This document shows positions 54,416 through 63,791 of a stretch of 64,000 nt of DNA, one piece after another. The stretch's first letter is position 1. Each line of letters starts with the position of its first letter. The notes below the pieces were generated by a model. That model was not told where the DNA came from. It saw only the letters and a list, made by a program, of their open reading frames with translations, and made no database searches. The position numbers and the translations under genes were made by a program. This stretch comes from Allocoleopsis franciscana PCC 7113 (GTDB taxonomy: Bacteria; Cyanobacteriota; Cyanobacteriia; Cyanobacteriales; Coleofasciculaceae), in the NCBI RefSeq assembly GCF_000317515.1, contig NC_019738.1, positions 409,501 through 473,500 on the forward strand, written 5' to 3'.

Positions 54416-54766
54416 TTAAGTTTCTGGTTCATCACCGAAGAGTTGATCTATACTTTGAAGTGCTTGTTGAGAACAATGACGCACACGATGAATACGCACA
54501 ATTCCTTGCTCTTGCTCAACTATTTCACTAACAGTAAATAAAATATTGAATTGCTTTTTATAGAGAAGTTGCCGTACCTCTATTCCCATATACTCACTTT
54601 CGATCGCCAAAGCACAACGCCGGGGAAAATTTTCCAGCGTCAACATAATTTCATAACACCCTCTTACCCAGCGATAAGCATTTTCCGGTGAATCCTCCTT
54701 AATCCAAAGAAAAATGCTTTCTATATCAGCCACCGCAGTAGGAGATATTTCAATCTGGTAAACCAT
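54416..54766 (-). CDS. RelE/ParE family toxin
   Basis: A 116-residue type II toxin. It begins VYQIEISPTAVADIESIFLWI and shows RRCALAIESEYMGIEVRQLLY, KKQFNILFTVSE and a terminal VRIHRVRHCSQQAL, the ParE/RelE pattern with its basic and aromatic surface residues. I chose the ATG at 54766, which overlaps the antitoxin gene by 17 bp; an ATG at 54787 is in frame but adds residues foreign to the family. It probably inhibits translation or gyrase unless bound by its partner. Confidence 0.88.
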   Translation of the reverse strand: MVYQIEISPTAVADIESIFLWIKEDSPENAYRWVRGCYEIMLTLENFPRRCALAIESEYMGIEVRQLLYKKQFNILFTVSEIVEQEQGIVRIHRVRHCSQQALQSIDQLFGDEPET

Positions 54767-55037
54767 ACTTTTCCCGAAGTTCTGCAAATGCTTGCTTCAG
54801 AGGTATCCCTTTACCTTGCTCAAATTCTTCAATACTTTTGCGGATACCCACAATAGACTCCAGTAACTCAATCCTATCGAGAAGTTGCTGGTAGCCTTCA
54901 GCATCTTGAACAACGGCAGTAGCTTTACCATTAACCGTTAGAACTATGGGTGCTTTAGTTTCTTTGAGTCTTGCCAGGAAAGCTTTCGCACCCCGCTGGA
55001 ACTCCGAGAGAGGATAAATGTCACTTAGACTGAGCAT
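54750..55037 (-). CDS. Phd/YefM family antitoxin
   Basis: A 95-residue antitoxin with the Phd/YefM DNA-binding N-terminus (YPLSEFQRGAKAFLARLKETKAPIVLTVNGKATAVVQDAEGYQQLLDRI). The C-terminal part (GIRKSIEEFEQGKGIPLKQAF) would wrap the toxin. It is the first gene of the pair and typically represses its own promoter. Confidence 0.9.
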   Translation of the reverse strand: MLSLSDIYPLSEFQRGAKAFLARLKETKAPIVLTVNGKATAVVQDAEGYQQLLDRIELLESIVGIRKSIEEFEQGKGIPLKQAFAELREKYGLPD

Positions 55038-55201
55038 GAAATTTTCAAAGAATGATTTGATAATTTCATGCTAACAGTTGGCAATTGTTGTGTCTATGTG
55101 CGATTGTATGCGATCGAGTTGATGATGGTAGATTGAGGGGCGATCACACATGCTATCACTGACCTATTAACTAGATGAAAAGTTATGTAACGAAAAAATA
55201 A

Positions 55202-55221
55202 CGACCCAGCCCTCTGGGTCG
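55202..55221 (-). terminator. Terminator of the GST-like gene
   Basis: CGACCCAG pairs with CTGGGTCG around a 4-nt loop. On the reverse strand it is followed by TTATTTTTT, the normal form of an intrinsic terminator, about 40 bp after the gene ending at 55262. Confidence 0.82.
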
Positions 55222-55261
55222 GTAAATATTATCAATTAATCAAGCGTTTGAGCCAAACGAC

Positions 55262-56053
55262 CTAATCAATCTCGATGGATGTCGGTGCAGAACCGTTTGT
55301 TCCAGTAGAAATCAGAGGCTTGCGATAAGCGGCATAAAGGCGGTCGCGCCAGTTAAAGAAGGTTTCGTACACGCTACTATCGGCTAAACCAGGAATTCCC
55401 TTACCTTTAATGTTTTCAGGCAAATCCAGGTAAGGACCTTCGGGAAACTTGAGCAACAGGCTAACACCCGCGACTGCAAAATCAGCTAAGGTAGGTTGGT
55501 TTCCGACCAGATAAGGACTATCCAGAAGCAGCAGACTCAGGGCTTCCAAGTCTTGCTTTAGGGCATCTTTAGCATCTTTTACCGCATCTGGGCCAGCCCC
55601 AACACCTGTACCCAACATCTCAAGTACTTCTGGCGGGACGGCACCGACTATGGTTTTGAGAAAGTCAGGTGTCGTGTTGGGCAAAACCGATGTCCGGAAA
55701 GTGGGACTTTGGCTCATTGCCCCATAGAGTACCTTCCGACTTTTAACCCCAATCGACTCATCCGCCCACTCTTCGATGAGCAAGCACAGCCCCCGTTGTT
55801 TGGGATCGGTGGGAATTAGCGGTCTGTCGGGATACTTGCGATCCAAATACATGGCGATCGCCGTAGAATCACTAATTACAGTATCCCCATCTTTAAGCAC
55901 GGGTAGCTTCCGTTGACCAGATAGCTGGAAGACTTCTAGCTGCCCTACTCCTGGCGTCACTTCGATTTTTCGATAAGCTAGCCCTTTATAGTCCAGGATG
56001 AGCCGTACTTTTTCAGAGTATTGCGATAGCTCAAATTGGTACAACTCCAGCAT
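55262..56053 (-). CDS. Glutathione S-transferase family protein
   Basis: A 263-residue GST-fold protein. The thioredoxin-like N-terminal domain has LYQFELSQYSEKVRLILDYKGL, RKLPVLKDGDTVISDSTAIAMYLD. The helical C-terminal domain (about 90-245) includes YLVGNQPTLADFAVAGVSLLL. The SxxSxKVR start resembles Ser- or Cys-type GSTs; no particular substrate can be predicted. It is a monocistronic gene with its own terminator. Confidence 0.9.
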   Translation of the reverse strand: MLELYQFELSQYSEKVRLILDYKGLAYRKIEVTPGVGQLEVFQLSGQRKLPVLKDGDTVISDSTAIAMYLDRKYPDRPLIPTDPKQRGLCLLIEEWADESIGVKSRKVLYGAMSQSPTFRTSVLPNTTPDFLKTIVGAVPPEVLEMLGTGVGAGPDAVKDAKDALKQDLEALSLLLLDSPYLVGNQPTLADFAVAGVSLLLKFPEGPYLDLPENIKGKGIPGLADSSVYETFFNWRDRLYAAYRKPLISTGTNGSAPTSIEID

Positions 56054-56239
56054 TCTATATCTCCTTGCTGTTTATTTAGAGACCATTGTCAATTTAACGT
56101 CTCCAGCTTAGTGTATTTCCCTTGTCCAGTCCGGAAATTCCTAATTGCTCATCCCCAATCCCTTTGGAAGTCAAAATTTTAAGTCTCACAAGACCAGAAA
56201 AACCTTAATGTGGAGAGGGAAAATTTATTTATGTAAAAA

Positions 56240-56260
56240 CCCCCATCGTTAACATGGGGG
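56240..56260 (-). terminator. Terminator downstream of the GlsB/YeaQ-like pair
   Basis: CCCCCAT pairs with ATGGGGG around a 7-nt loop. On the reverse strand TTTTTACAT follows the stem. It lies about 50 bp after the stop at 56309. Confidence 0.8.
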
Positions 56261-56308
56261 ATAAGGCGTCAGCAGAGCCTGAAATGGAGTTTTTCCAAAG
56301 GTTGAGGT

Positions 56309-56587
56309 TTAGAGAGCGCGTCTGGTCAATAAACCCCAAATGAAGATCACCACAATCGCACCCAGAACTGCAAAAATAATGCTAGGTAGCGTCAAAGCTC
56401 CTACTGATGCTGCTGCCGCCCCCGAACCTGGGAGCAACACGCTACCCAACCATCCCCCTACTAACGCACCCAGAATTCCTAAACCAATTGTTGCAAAGAT
56501 TCCACCGCCTTGAGGACCGGGATAGATGGCTTTGGCGATCGCACCAGCAATCAGACCCAAAATGATCCACGCGAGAATACCCGTCAT
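56309..56587 (-). CDS. GlsB/YeaQ/YmgE family membrane protein, paralogue 1
   Basis: A 92-residue transglycosylase-associated-type membrane protein with three hydrophobic segments. Conserved pieces are WIILGLIAGAIAKAIYPGPQGGG, FATIGLGILGALVGGWLGS and the C-terminal IWGLLTRRAL. The family is linked to stress responses; the exact role is unknown. It is the second gene of a tandem pair and is closely similar to the gene at 56658. Confidence 0.92.
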   Translation of the reverse strand: MTGILAWIILGLIAGAIAKAIYPGPQGGGIFATIGLGILGALVGGWLGSVLLPGSGAAAASVGALTLPSIIFAVLGAIVVIFIWGLLTRRAL

Positions 56588-56657
56588 GTTGATTTTCCCC
56601 CTCGTTACTTAACGTCTTTTTCCGAGCTTGATTGATACCGAGCTTAGAACGAGACAG

Positions 56658-56933
56658 TTACGCAGCCCGTCTGGTGAACAAGCCCCACAGGAAGAGCAGA
56701 ACTAAGGCCCCGATAATAGCGAAGATAACACTGGGTATACTTAAAGCGCCTGCTGTGGCTCCTGCCGTGGTTCCCAAGAAGAGATTACCCAGCCAGCCTC
56801 CAACCATAGCACCCAAAATTCCTAAACCAATTGTTGCAAAGATTCCACCACCTTGGTGACCCGGATAAATAGCTTTGGCGATCGCACCAGCAATCAGACC
56901 TAAAACGAGCCAAGCAATAACATTAATTACCAT
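56658..56933 (-). CDS. GlsB/YeaQ/YmgE family membrane protein, paralogue 2
   Basis: A 91-residue protein nearly colinear with its neighbour: WLVLGLIAGAIAKAIYPGHQGGG, FATIGLGILGAMVGGWLGN and a final LWGLFTRRAA. The long identical nucleotide blocks in the first third of both genes indicate a recent tandem duplication or gene conversion. The two genes are separated by 70 bp and share a downstream terminator. Confidence 0.92.
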   Translation of the reverse strand: MVINVIAWLVLGLIAGAIAKAIYPGHQGGGIFATIGLGILGAMVGGWLGNLFLGTTAGATAGALSIPSVIFAIIGALVLLFLWGLFTRRAA

Positions 56934-57792
56934 TTTGATTTTCTCCGTTTTTGATTAAATATTTTCTTGCTTTGTATATTCACAATATCAAGCTGAACAG
57001 CTTCGTCACCTCTATCAGAGGGTATAATCGAAAGGTAGAGAAATCTTAAGCTTTTTCGGAATGTTTTCTATCTAAAGTCAAAGAGTATTGTTCACACTTT
57101 ACACTTCATAATTATTTCGCCCTGACTGCCATAAGAAAAATGAAGCTTTGTATTAATTCTGCTGTAAGAGGCTTGACATGAATTCTCGTTTAGATTGCCA
57201 AAAATACAGGTAGCCGCCCTTAACGAGCTATTGGGGATAAAAGGACGCTTGCTCAACAACGAAGCCGTTCTCGAAGATCTAGTGTTCCGACCCGGTGGCT
57301 CTCGAAAGCCTCTAAGCCATAGGCCGAGAAATATCACAACTTTATAGATAAAACTCCCTCAAACGGCTCATACAGCATCGATGGACTAGATAAAGTCCCC
57401 AACAAGTAGATGAATGTAGTGATTGATACGATTCATCACAAGAGAACCGAAAAAGCTTCCCATGATGCAGGGGATGAAGAGTATCCCAATGAGCTACTCT
57501 TGAGTTCAGTTCACCTTATAGCCAGAAGATAATTTGACGATTAGAACAAGATATGTCTTTATCTCCATTTCTGAAATCTCCGAGTCATGATTTTGTTGTT
57601 TGTAGAACATGACTTCGGTTACATCCTTCGAGGATATTATCTCCTACTCTTACTTGCCCTGATTATCATTATCAGTTCCATTTATTCCTTTAAGCCAATT
57701 GTTAAATTAAAACTGAAGCTAATCCGTCAATATGCGATCGCAATCCCAAAGGTTAGGATGTCGTCCTTAGATGAAAGTCCATCTTTTTGAAC
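56934..57792. other. Intergenic region, no convincing gene
   Basis: About 860 bp. One short forward frame (57587-57790) would encode a 67-residue peptide with a strongly hydrophobic segment (YYLLLLLALIIIISSIYSF), but it has no ribosome binding site and I recognise no family. A reverse frame at 57092-57337 looks non-coding. No RNA gene is recognised. Confidence 0.4.
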
Positions 57793-57824
57793 AAGACTGA
57801 GCGTCTTGCCAAGGCGTCAGTCTT
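57793..57824. terminator. Bidirectional stem-loop
   Basis: AAGACTGA (57793-57800) pairs with TCAGTCTT (57817-57824). The loop GCGTCTTGCCAAGGCG is itself partly self-complementary. It lies 5 bp beyond the stop of the reverse-strand hydroxylase gene, so it probably terminates it. Confidence 0.6.
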
Positions 57825-57829
57825 ATGGA

Positions 57830-58591
57830 TTACCGTCTGAGAACCAAATCAAACTCATTCTCATAATTAGGGTCGTCAGTACCGAGCATCTTGTCCCAGA
57901 ACGTGAAGTAAAGCCCGTAGTGTACTGTGTACTTGCGATGATGGATGGAGTGATGCGTCGAACCGATGAACCACTGTCCCAGCCAGTGGCGGGGAAACGA
58001 TGAGGGAAATAACTCGAATCCCAGATGATTCAACACAGACCATACCGTCATCGTCAGGAGTACGGCAATCAAGGTGATGAAATGGATCGGTACGACAAAA
58101 ATTACACTGACAAAGAAGATCGCTTGAATCAGTGCCTCTGGTAGGTCGAACGCAAAGGATGTCCACGGTGTCGGGTCTCCCGAACGGTGATGACCCTGGT
58201 GCAGCCACTTTAGGAGCAAGGGATGATGAAACATCCGATGCATGAAATAAAAGTACGTATCCTGGAGGATCAGCACCCCAACAAAGCTAACCCCCAAATA
58301 CCACAGCCCATACTGGCGTGGGTCAGTGTACAAGCGAGTGACTTCCAAACCGTACTCTGACATCATCAATGCAGCGCACAGGGCAAAAACTACCGCAGAC
58401 AGAACAGATAATTCCAAATCCTTTTGGATCGACCTCCATAGGGGTGGCGATCGACGCAACCCTCGCTTGGGGAAGCGCTTCCCCAGATCCGAATAGAAGA
58501 TCAAGTAGGTTCCCCCAGCGATGAGAAAGTAACGGGCAAGAATAGCCCCGAAAAAGACGAAGCAATAGTATAAAAATGAGTGGTCTGCCAA
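57830..58591 (-). CDS. Sterol desaturase/fatty acid hydroxylase family protein
   Basis: A 253-residue membrane di-iron oxygenase with four to five hydrophobic segments. The histidine boxes are visible: HRMFHH, HQGHHRSGDPTPW and HHSIHHRKYTVHYG. Together they match the FA_hydroxylase family (HX3HH, HX2HH, HHX2HH). In cyanobacteria members hydroxylate or desaturate carotenoids, lipids or hopanoids; the substrate here is open. It is a single gene. Confidence 0.9.
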   Translation of the reverse strand: MADHSFLYYCFVFFGAILARYFLIAGGTYLIFYSDLGKRFPKRGLRRSPPLWRSIQKDLELSVLSAVVFALCAALMMSEYGLEVTRLYTDPRQYGLWYLGVSFVGVLILQDTYFYFMHRMFHHPLLLKWLHQGHHRSGDPTPWTSFAFDLPEALIQAIFFVSVIFVVPIHFITLIAVLLTMTVWSVLNHLGFELFPSSFPRHWLGQWFIGSTHHSIHHRKYTVHYGLYFTFWDKMLGTDDPNYENEFDLVLRR

Positions 58592-58679
58592 TTTAACGTT
58601 TCCTCTTTGAAGTCAGATGGTAGTTTACCTCTTCCGCCGAGTTGCATTCAAAGATAGTAGAGCGGTGGGATGGGGGAGT

Positions 58680-58777
58680 GAGGTCGGAGCTAAGCATGAG
58701 GATGGGAGAAGTGGGAGAATGGAGCCAAAGCTAAGCATGAGGATGAAAGAAGTGGGAAGAGATTGTCCAGACGCTTA
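58680..58777. repeat. Short direct repeat pair
   Basis: AGCTAAGCATGAGGATG followed by GGAGAAGTGGGA or AAAGAAGTGGGA occurs twice, about 40 bp apart, between the ftsH terminator and the hydroxylase gene. Non-coding; possibly a local slippage duplication. Confidence 0.55.
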
Positions 58778-58823
58778 AAAAATGGATCTATAAGTCGGAT
58801 TGGGTATCAAACTTCATGGGAAA

Positions 58824-58853
58824 AGGTGTGGAATATCAACCTATCCCACACCT
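58824..58853 (-). terminator. ftsH terminator
   Basis: AGGTGTGG (58824-58831) pairs with CCACACCT (58846-58853). On the reverse strand the stem runs into TTTTCCC. It lies about 20 bp after the ftsH stop. Confidence 0.72.
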
Positions 58854-58874
58854 CACTGTTCAACTTCAGCTACT

Positions 58875-60755
58875 TTAAACAGTCGCAGGCACCTTTTCTA
58901 TAGAGCGGACTTGAGTGAGGAGATTTTGTAATTCCTCACCTTCGATGACCTCAACATCTAAGATTCTCTGTGCAATTTTTTCCAGCAAATCTCGATTGTT
59001 GTTGAGAATATCTAAGGCTTGCTGATGTGCGCCTTCAACAATCTCCTTCACCTCTTCATCGATCGCTTTTGCGGTTTCATCACTCACCATCCGGCGGGGA
59101 TTCATCATTGCACCATCCCCCAAGAAGTTATTCTGTTGACCCTTCTCGTAAGCGAGGGGGCCGAGTACCTTGCTCATGCCGTAGGTGGTGACCATCCGTT
59201 CTGCCAAATCAGTCGCCCGCTGCAAGTCATTGGCGGCACCTGTTGTAATGCTACCAAAGACAACCTCTTCGGCGGAACGTCCACCCAACAGTGTGGCAAT
59301 CTGACCCCGAAGTTCGCCTTCATCCATCAAAAAGCGGTCTTCTGTGGGTAGTTGTAAGGTGTAACCAAGCGCTGCCATCCCGCGAGGCACGATGGAGATT
59401 TTCGCCACCTTACTTCCTCCCGGCATCAGCGCACCCACGATAGCGTGACCTACTTCGTGGTAAGCCACAATCTTTTTCTCTTTTTCATTGAGGACGCGGC
59501 TTTTCTTCTCTAAACCTGCCACGACTCGCTCGATCGCTTCGTTAAAGTCTGCCTGAGAAACGGTTTCATGCCTTGCGCGTGCGGCTAATAACGCGGCTTC
59601 ATTGACCAAATTCGCCAAATCTGCACCGGCAAAACCAGGGGTACGAGCGGCGAGCGCATGTAAGTCTATATCATCACCCAGCTTCACCTTCTGAGCGTAG
59701 ATATTTAAAATCGCTTCCCGTCCCGATAAATCAGGGCGATCCACTAACACCTGACGGTCAAAGCGTCCCGGACGTAACAATGCAGGGTCTAAGGATTCAG
59801 GACGGTTGGTCGCTGCTAGCACAATCACTGTGGTATTACTTGCCGCAAAACCATCCATCTCCGTCAGCAACTGGTTCAGGGTTTGTTCCCGCTCATCGTT
59901 ACCCCCCATGAACCCACCACTGGCACGAGACTTGCCAATCGCATCCAATTCATCAATGAACACAATGCAAGGTGCTTTCTGTTTCGCCTGTTCAAACAAA
60001 TCCCGTACTCGTGCCGCACCCGCACCGACAAACAGTTCCACAAATTCGGAACCAGAGATACTGAAGAAGGGTACACCCGCTTCTCCCGCTACCGCTTTAG
60101 CTAAGAGGGTTTTACCGGTTCCTGGAGGACCAACCAGTAGCACACCTTTGGGAATACGAGCTCCAATATTCGTAAACCGCTGCGGAGTTTTCAGGAAATC
60201 AACAATTTCTACTAATTCAGTCTTCGCTTCTTCTACCCCAGCCACATCGGCAAAGGTGATTTTTGTCGATTCGCCTTCTACATAAACTTTAGCCTTGCTT
60301 TTGGTAAAGGAGAGCGCACCTTGTGGGCCACCGCCACCAAAGCGTCCTGCAAAGAACTGCAAAATACCCACGAAAATCAGGGGAGGAATCACCCAACCTA
60401 GGAGCGTGGTAAACCAGTTTCCCTTTGCCGGTGGAGCCGCAGCGAACTGAACCCCTTTATCTTCTAGCCGTTTGGGTAAATCTAGGTCGAAGATGGGGGT
60501 GGTAGAGAGGACTTGTCCGGGTTGGTCGCCTTCCCCTTTAAGCTGGTAGCGAATCTGGTCTTGCCCGACGTAAGCCTGCGCCACTTTACCATCTTGCACT
60601 TGGTCGATGAATATGCTATAGGGGACTCGCTGAGTCTGTGGTCCCAAAAAGGCAGGCAAAAATAAGTTTGCCACCAAGAACAAACCTGCCACTAAGAATA
60701 GAATATTGGCAATCTGCCGACTGCGAGGGAGTTGAGGTTTATCTTTAATACTCAT
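58875..60755 (-). CDS. ftsH: ATP-dependent zinc metalloprotease FtsH
   Basis: Thylakoid or cytoplasmic membrane AAA protease of 626 residues, important for D1 turnover and protein quality control. There are two N-terminal membrane helices (about 16-36 and 115-135). Walker A is GPPGTGKT (209-216), Walker [12 protein letters not shown], the second region of homology includes [22 protein letters not shown], and the zinc site is HEVGH (433-437). All key residues are present. Which of the usual four cyanobacterial FtsH proteins it corresponds to cannot be told for certain. Confidence 0.97.
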   Translation of the reverse strand: MSIKDKPQLPRSRQIANILFLVAGLFLVANLFLPAFLGPQTQRVPYSIFIDQVQDGKVAQAYVGQDQIRYQLKGEGDQPGQVLSTTPIFDLDLPKRLEDKGVQFAAAPPAKGNWFTTLLGWVIPPLIFVGILQFFAGRFGGGGPQGALSFTKSKAKVYVEGESTKITFADVAGVEEAKTELVEIVDFLKTPQRFTNIGARIPKGVLLVGPPGTGKTLLAKAVAGEAGVPFFSISGSEFVELFVGAGAARVRDLFEQAKQKAPCIVFIDELDAIGKSRASGGFMGGNDEREQTLNQLLTEMDGFAASNTTVIVLAATNRPESLDPALLRPGRFDRQVLVDRPDLSGREAILNIYAQKVKLGDDIDLHALAARTPGFAGADLANLVNEAALLAARARHETVSQADFNEAIERVVAGLEKKSRVLNEKEKKIVAYHEVGHAIVGALMPGGSKVAKISIVPRGMAALGYTLQLPTEDRFLMDEGELRGQIATLLGGRSAEEVVFGSITTGAANDLQRATDLAERMVTTYGMSKVLGPLAYEKGQQNNFLGDGAMMNPRRMVSDETAKAIDEEVKEIVEGAHQQALDILNNNRDLLEKIAQRILDVEVIEGEELQNLLTQVRSIEKVPATV

Positions 60756-61338
60756 AGGTTTAAAGCTGTTTTATGAAACCGTTACTTTAATAATTGTAAA
60801 ATTTCTTAACCCAACTGGACTCCCTCTAGAGTCGGCGATCGCTCCACTAAAATGGTTCGGGTTTCCACCATTACGAGAGGTTACAACTACGGCTATGGAA
60901 CCCAAAAAGCTGGGATTTTGGCTAAACGATTGGGGGAAAATTGATCAAAAACACAGAGAAAGAAGAATTGGAGTCTGTTGATAATTTTAGGATTTTCTCA
61001 GATCGGAATCTCTGTAAGACTGAACCAAAAAGCGTTTAATTGTAATGCATAAGCTTTTAAGAGAGCAAACTTTTACAGAAAATTAAGGCACGATAAGAGC
61101 TGAAATTCTATAAATTTTGTCAGGGAAGCGTAAGCCCGATCGTAAAACCTCTTACTAGAGGTAATGAGCTGCCGAAATCAGTGATTCAAAGAACTTCTGA
61201 ATTCAACGGATACACAGGCGACGTGGATTACCCCTTAAGGGTTAACCTGATCGGGAGTTCCTCAGCAATCAGGATTATTCGTCGGTAAATCTTCGAGCTA
61301 AACTAGTGCTTATTCATGAGTGAGGTAACATTAAAACT
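60756..61338. other. Intergenic region between divergent ftsH and a PG-binding protein gene
   Basis: About 580 bp without a recognisable gene or RNA. It must contain both divergent promoters, but no motif stands out. Confidence 0.35.
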
Positions 61339-62484
61339 ATGGAAACGCTTGCTTACCTTCATGTGGCTGCCGCCAATGAAGAATCAACAGACACCCATTA
61401 CGCCTTGGCGGCGATCTGGAAGAACCCTAAACTTTTAACTTGTCTTAATTCACCCCAGTTCTCAACACGTGCAGCCGTTCCTCTGCTATCTCTAACTGTC
61501 GTGCTCGGTATCTTAGGATTAGCGAAACAGGCGTTTGCCCTGGTTAAACCAGGCGATCGCAACTCGGAAGTAATGGCTCTCCAACAGCGTTTGCAGAGAC
61601 TGGGCTACTTTAACGGCCCGACAACTGGCTATTACGGCCCACTGACCAAGCAAGCGGTTCTTAGATATCAGCGAGCTAAGGGACTGGCAGCCGATGGTGT
61701 GGTAGGAACCAGCACTAAATCCGCCCTACAGGGACAACGAAAGCAAGCGGTAGAGGAGCCTTCTCACCCAATTTGGAAAATCGGCGATCGCGACTCGAAA
61801 GTCGGTGAAATTCAGAAAATATTGGCAGATTCCGGCTATCCCAGCAGTACCAACGGCGTTTTTGATCAGGAAACCCAAGAAGCGGTTCGTCTATTCCAAC
61901 AAGCCAAAGGACTCAAAGTGGATGGGATTGTTGGCAAGGAGACACTGACAGCCTTATCAGACAAGTCGGAATCCAGAACGCTGGCAAATGAGTCAAATCC
62001 TGATGAGTTGAAGCTGAATCAACCAAAGCCTGATGAATTTAAGCTGAATCAACCAACTCCTGATGAAGTGACACTGAATCAGCCAAAGCCTGATGAGTTG
62101 ACACTGAATCAGCCAAAGCCTGATGGGAAGAAGAGTATCCGTTGGGAATCCATAGAGGAGCCTGAGACTCAAGCGGTAGATGAATCGACGAAGAGTTTTT
62201 GGCAAATCGGTGATCGCGGCTCGAAAGTCAGTGAGATTCAGAAACAGTTGGCAACCGCAGGTTTTCAGAATGATGCCAACGGCGTCTTCGATATAAAAAC
62301 CCAAGAAGCCGTCCGCCTATTCCAGCGATCAAAAGGACTCAAAGTGGATGGCATTGTGGGAGAACAAACCCTAACAGCCTTGTCAGATAAAGATAAGCCT
62401 AAAACCCAGTTACAGCCTGAACCGGAGCAAACAACCCCGTGGTATGAGGACAATTCGGCTCCTCTTAACCCCTTTACCCGGTAG
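61339..62484 (+). CDS. Peptidoglycan-binding protein with three PG_binding_1 modules
   Basis: A 381-residue envelope protein. A hydrophobic segment near residues 48-68 (VPLLSLTVVLGILGLAKQAFA) acts as a signal or anchor after a 45-residue N-terminal tail. Three PG_binding_1 modules follow: about 71-130 (VMALQQRLQRLGYF, GVVGTSTKSAL), 148-210 (VGEIQKILADSGY, GIVGKETLTAL) and 290-350 (VSEIQKQLATAGF, GIVGEQTLTAL). Modules 2 and 3 are near-identical in places. They are joined by a repetitive linker (61999-62118). No catalytic domain is present. Confidence 0.9.
   Translation: METLAYLHVAAANEESTDTHYALAAIWKNPKLLTCLNSPQFSTRAAVPLLSLTVVLGILGLAKQAFALVKPGDRNSEVMALQQRLQRLGYFNGPTTGYYGPLTKQAVLRYQRAKGLAADGVVGTSTKSALQGQRKQAVEEPSHPIWKIGDRDSKVGEIQKILADSGYPSSTNGVFDQETQEAVRLFQQAKGLKVDGIVGKETLTALSDKSESRTLANESNPDELKLNQPKPDEFKLNQPTPDEVTLNQPKPDELTLNQPKPDGKKSIRWESIEEPETQAVDESTKSFWQIGDRGSKVSEIQKQLATAGFQNDANGVFDIKTQEAVRLFQRSKGLKVDGIVGEQTLTALSDKDKPKTQLQPEPEQTTPWYEDNSAPLNPFTR
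61999..62118 (+). repeat. Four 30-bp tandem repeats coding a linker
   Basis: Four units of ten codons (PDELKLNQPK, PDEFKLNQPT, PDEVTLNQPK, PDELTLNQPK) inside the PG-binding protein gene. They lie between modules 2 and 3. The copy number may vary by slippage. Confidence 0.85.
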
Positions 62485-62498
62485 CTCAGTTTAGCGAA

Positions 62499-63692
62499 AT
62501 GGATCTGAGCCTGTGCATGATTGTCAAAAATGAGGAAGCCTCTTTGTCCCAATGCTTGAGGAGTGTCCAGGATGTTGTCGATGAGATGGTAATCCTAGAT
62601 ACTGGTTCTGGTGATCGCACGGTTGAAATTGCCCAAAAATTCGGAGCTGGGGTGTATCACTTTGAGTGGTGCAACGATTTTTCGGCGGCTCGGAATCACG
62701 CTCTCAACCATGTGCAGGGAAAGTGGGTGCTGGTATTGGATGCGGATGAAGTACTAAATCCAGAAATTGTGCCTCAGATACAGCAGGCGATCGCGTTTGA
62801 TCATAACCTGGTGATTAACCTGGTACGCAAAGAAGTGGGTGCTTCTCAATCTCCCTATTCTCTCGTTTCCCGGTTATTTCGCAATCATCCGCAGATTCGC
62901 TTTTCTCGCCCTTATCACGCCATGATCGATGACAGCGTGCAAGCGTTGTTACAGCGAGAACCTCAATGGCAAGTTGTTTCTTTGTCTACTGTGGCGATCG
63001 AACACTATGGCTACCAACCCGGTGCGATCGCCGCACGGGATAAATACACCAAAGCGCGACAAGCGATGGAAGGATATCTGAACCAGCATCCCCAGGACGC
63101 TTATGTATGCAGCAAATTGGGAGCGCTGTATATTCAGATCAATCAGGTCAGCGAAGGGGTCAAACTCTTGGAACGGGGATTGAGGGCGATTCCAGTAGAG
63201 GCTCCGGTGTTATTTGAACTTCACTACCATCTCGGTAATGCTTACACGCGCTTAAAAAATCTTGAGTTCGCCGTAGAGCATTATCAATCTGCCATCCAGC
63301 AACCGATTCTCCTGTCGTTGAAACTTGGCGCTTACAACAACTTGGGTAACTTGCTGTTGGGCGTGGGCGATTTAACCCATGCCAAAATGGCCTATGAAAC
63401 CACGTTAAAGATTGACCCCAGTTTTGCCGCAGGACACAATAATTTGGGGATGACCTTAAAGGCACTAGGGCAGTTGGAGGGGGCAATCGCATCCTACCAG
63501 AAAGCGATTCAACTCAACCCTGACTATGCCGACGCTCAGCAAAACCTGGGAGTGGTATTGCTGAAACTGGGTAAAGTACCAGAAAGTTTAGCGGCATTTA
63601 AGAGTGCGATCGCCCTCCACGAAGCACAAAAAAACTTGGCGGAAGCTCAACGCCTCCGCCAGGGACTACAAGAAATGGGCTTTCAGGTTTAA
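62499..63692 (+). CDS. Glycosyltransferase family 2-TPR protein
   Basis: A 397-residue fusion. The N-terminal GT2 part (SLCMIVKNEEASLSQCLRSV, MVILDTGSGDRT, WVLVLDADEVL) belongs to the SunS/glycan type with its DXD-like DADE. TPR units follow from about residue 200 to the end (AGHNNLGMTLKALGQLEGAI, YADAQQNLGVVLLKLGKV). Such proteins glycosylate peptides, proteins or lipids; the acceptor is unknown. It starts 14 bp after the PG-binding protein gene, so the pair is probably cotranscribed. Confidence 0.9.
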   Translation: MDLSLCMIVKNEEASLSQCLRSVQDVVDEMVILDTGSGDRTVEIAQKFGAGVYHFEWCNDFSAARNHALNHVQGKWVLVLDADEVLNPEIVPQIQQAIAFDHNLVINLVRKEVGASQSPYSLVSRLFRNHPQIRFSRPYHAMIDDSVQALLQREPQWQVVSLSTVAIEHYGYQPGAIAARDKYTKARQAMEGYLNQHPQDAYVCSKLGALYIQINQVSEGVKLLERGLRAIPVEAPVLFELHYHLGNAYTRLKNLEFAVEHYQSAIQQPILLSLKLGAYNNLGNLLLGVGDLTHAKMAYETTLKIDPSFAAGHNNLGMTLKALGQLEGAIASYQKAIQLNPDYADAQQNLGVVLLKLGKVPESLAAFKSAIALHEAQKNLAEAQRLRQGLQEMGFQV

Positions 63693-63791
63693 TGGGGTTG
63701 AAAGTTAGCAAGTTGACCTGTTAAACCTTGCAACCGACCCTTCGGGTACTCCTGTGAAGTACAACCTTCAACCGTCAATCTTCAAAGCAGA

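Noticed and set aside
57092-57337. Reverse-strand frame of 81 codons
   Set aside because: No ribosome binding site, odd composition rich in Arg and Ser, and no recognisable family.
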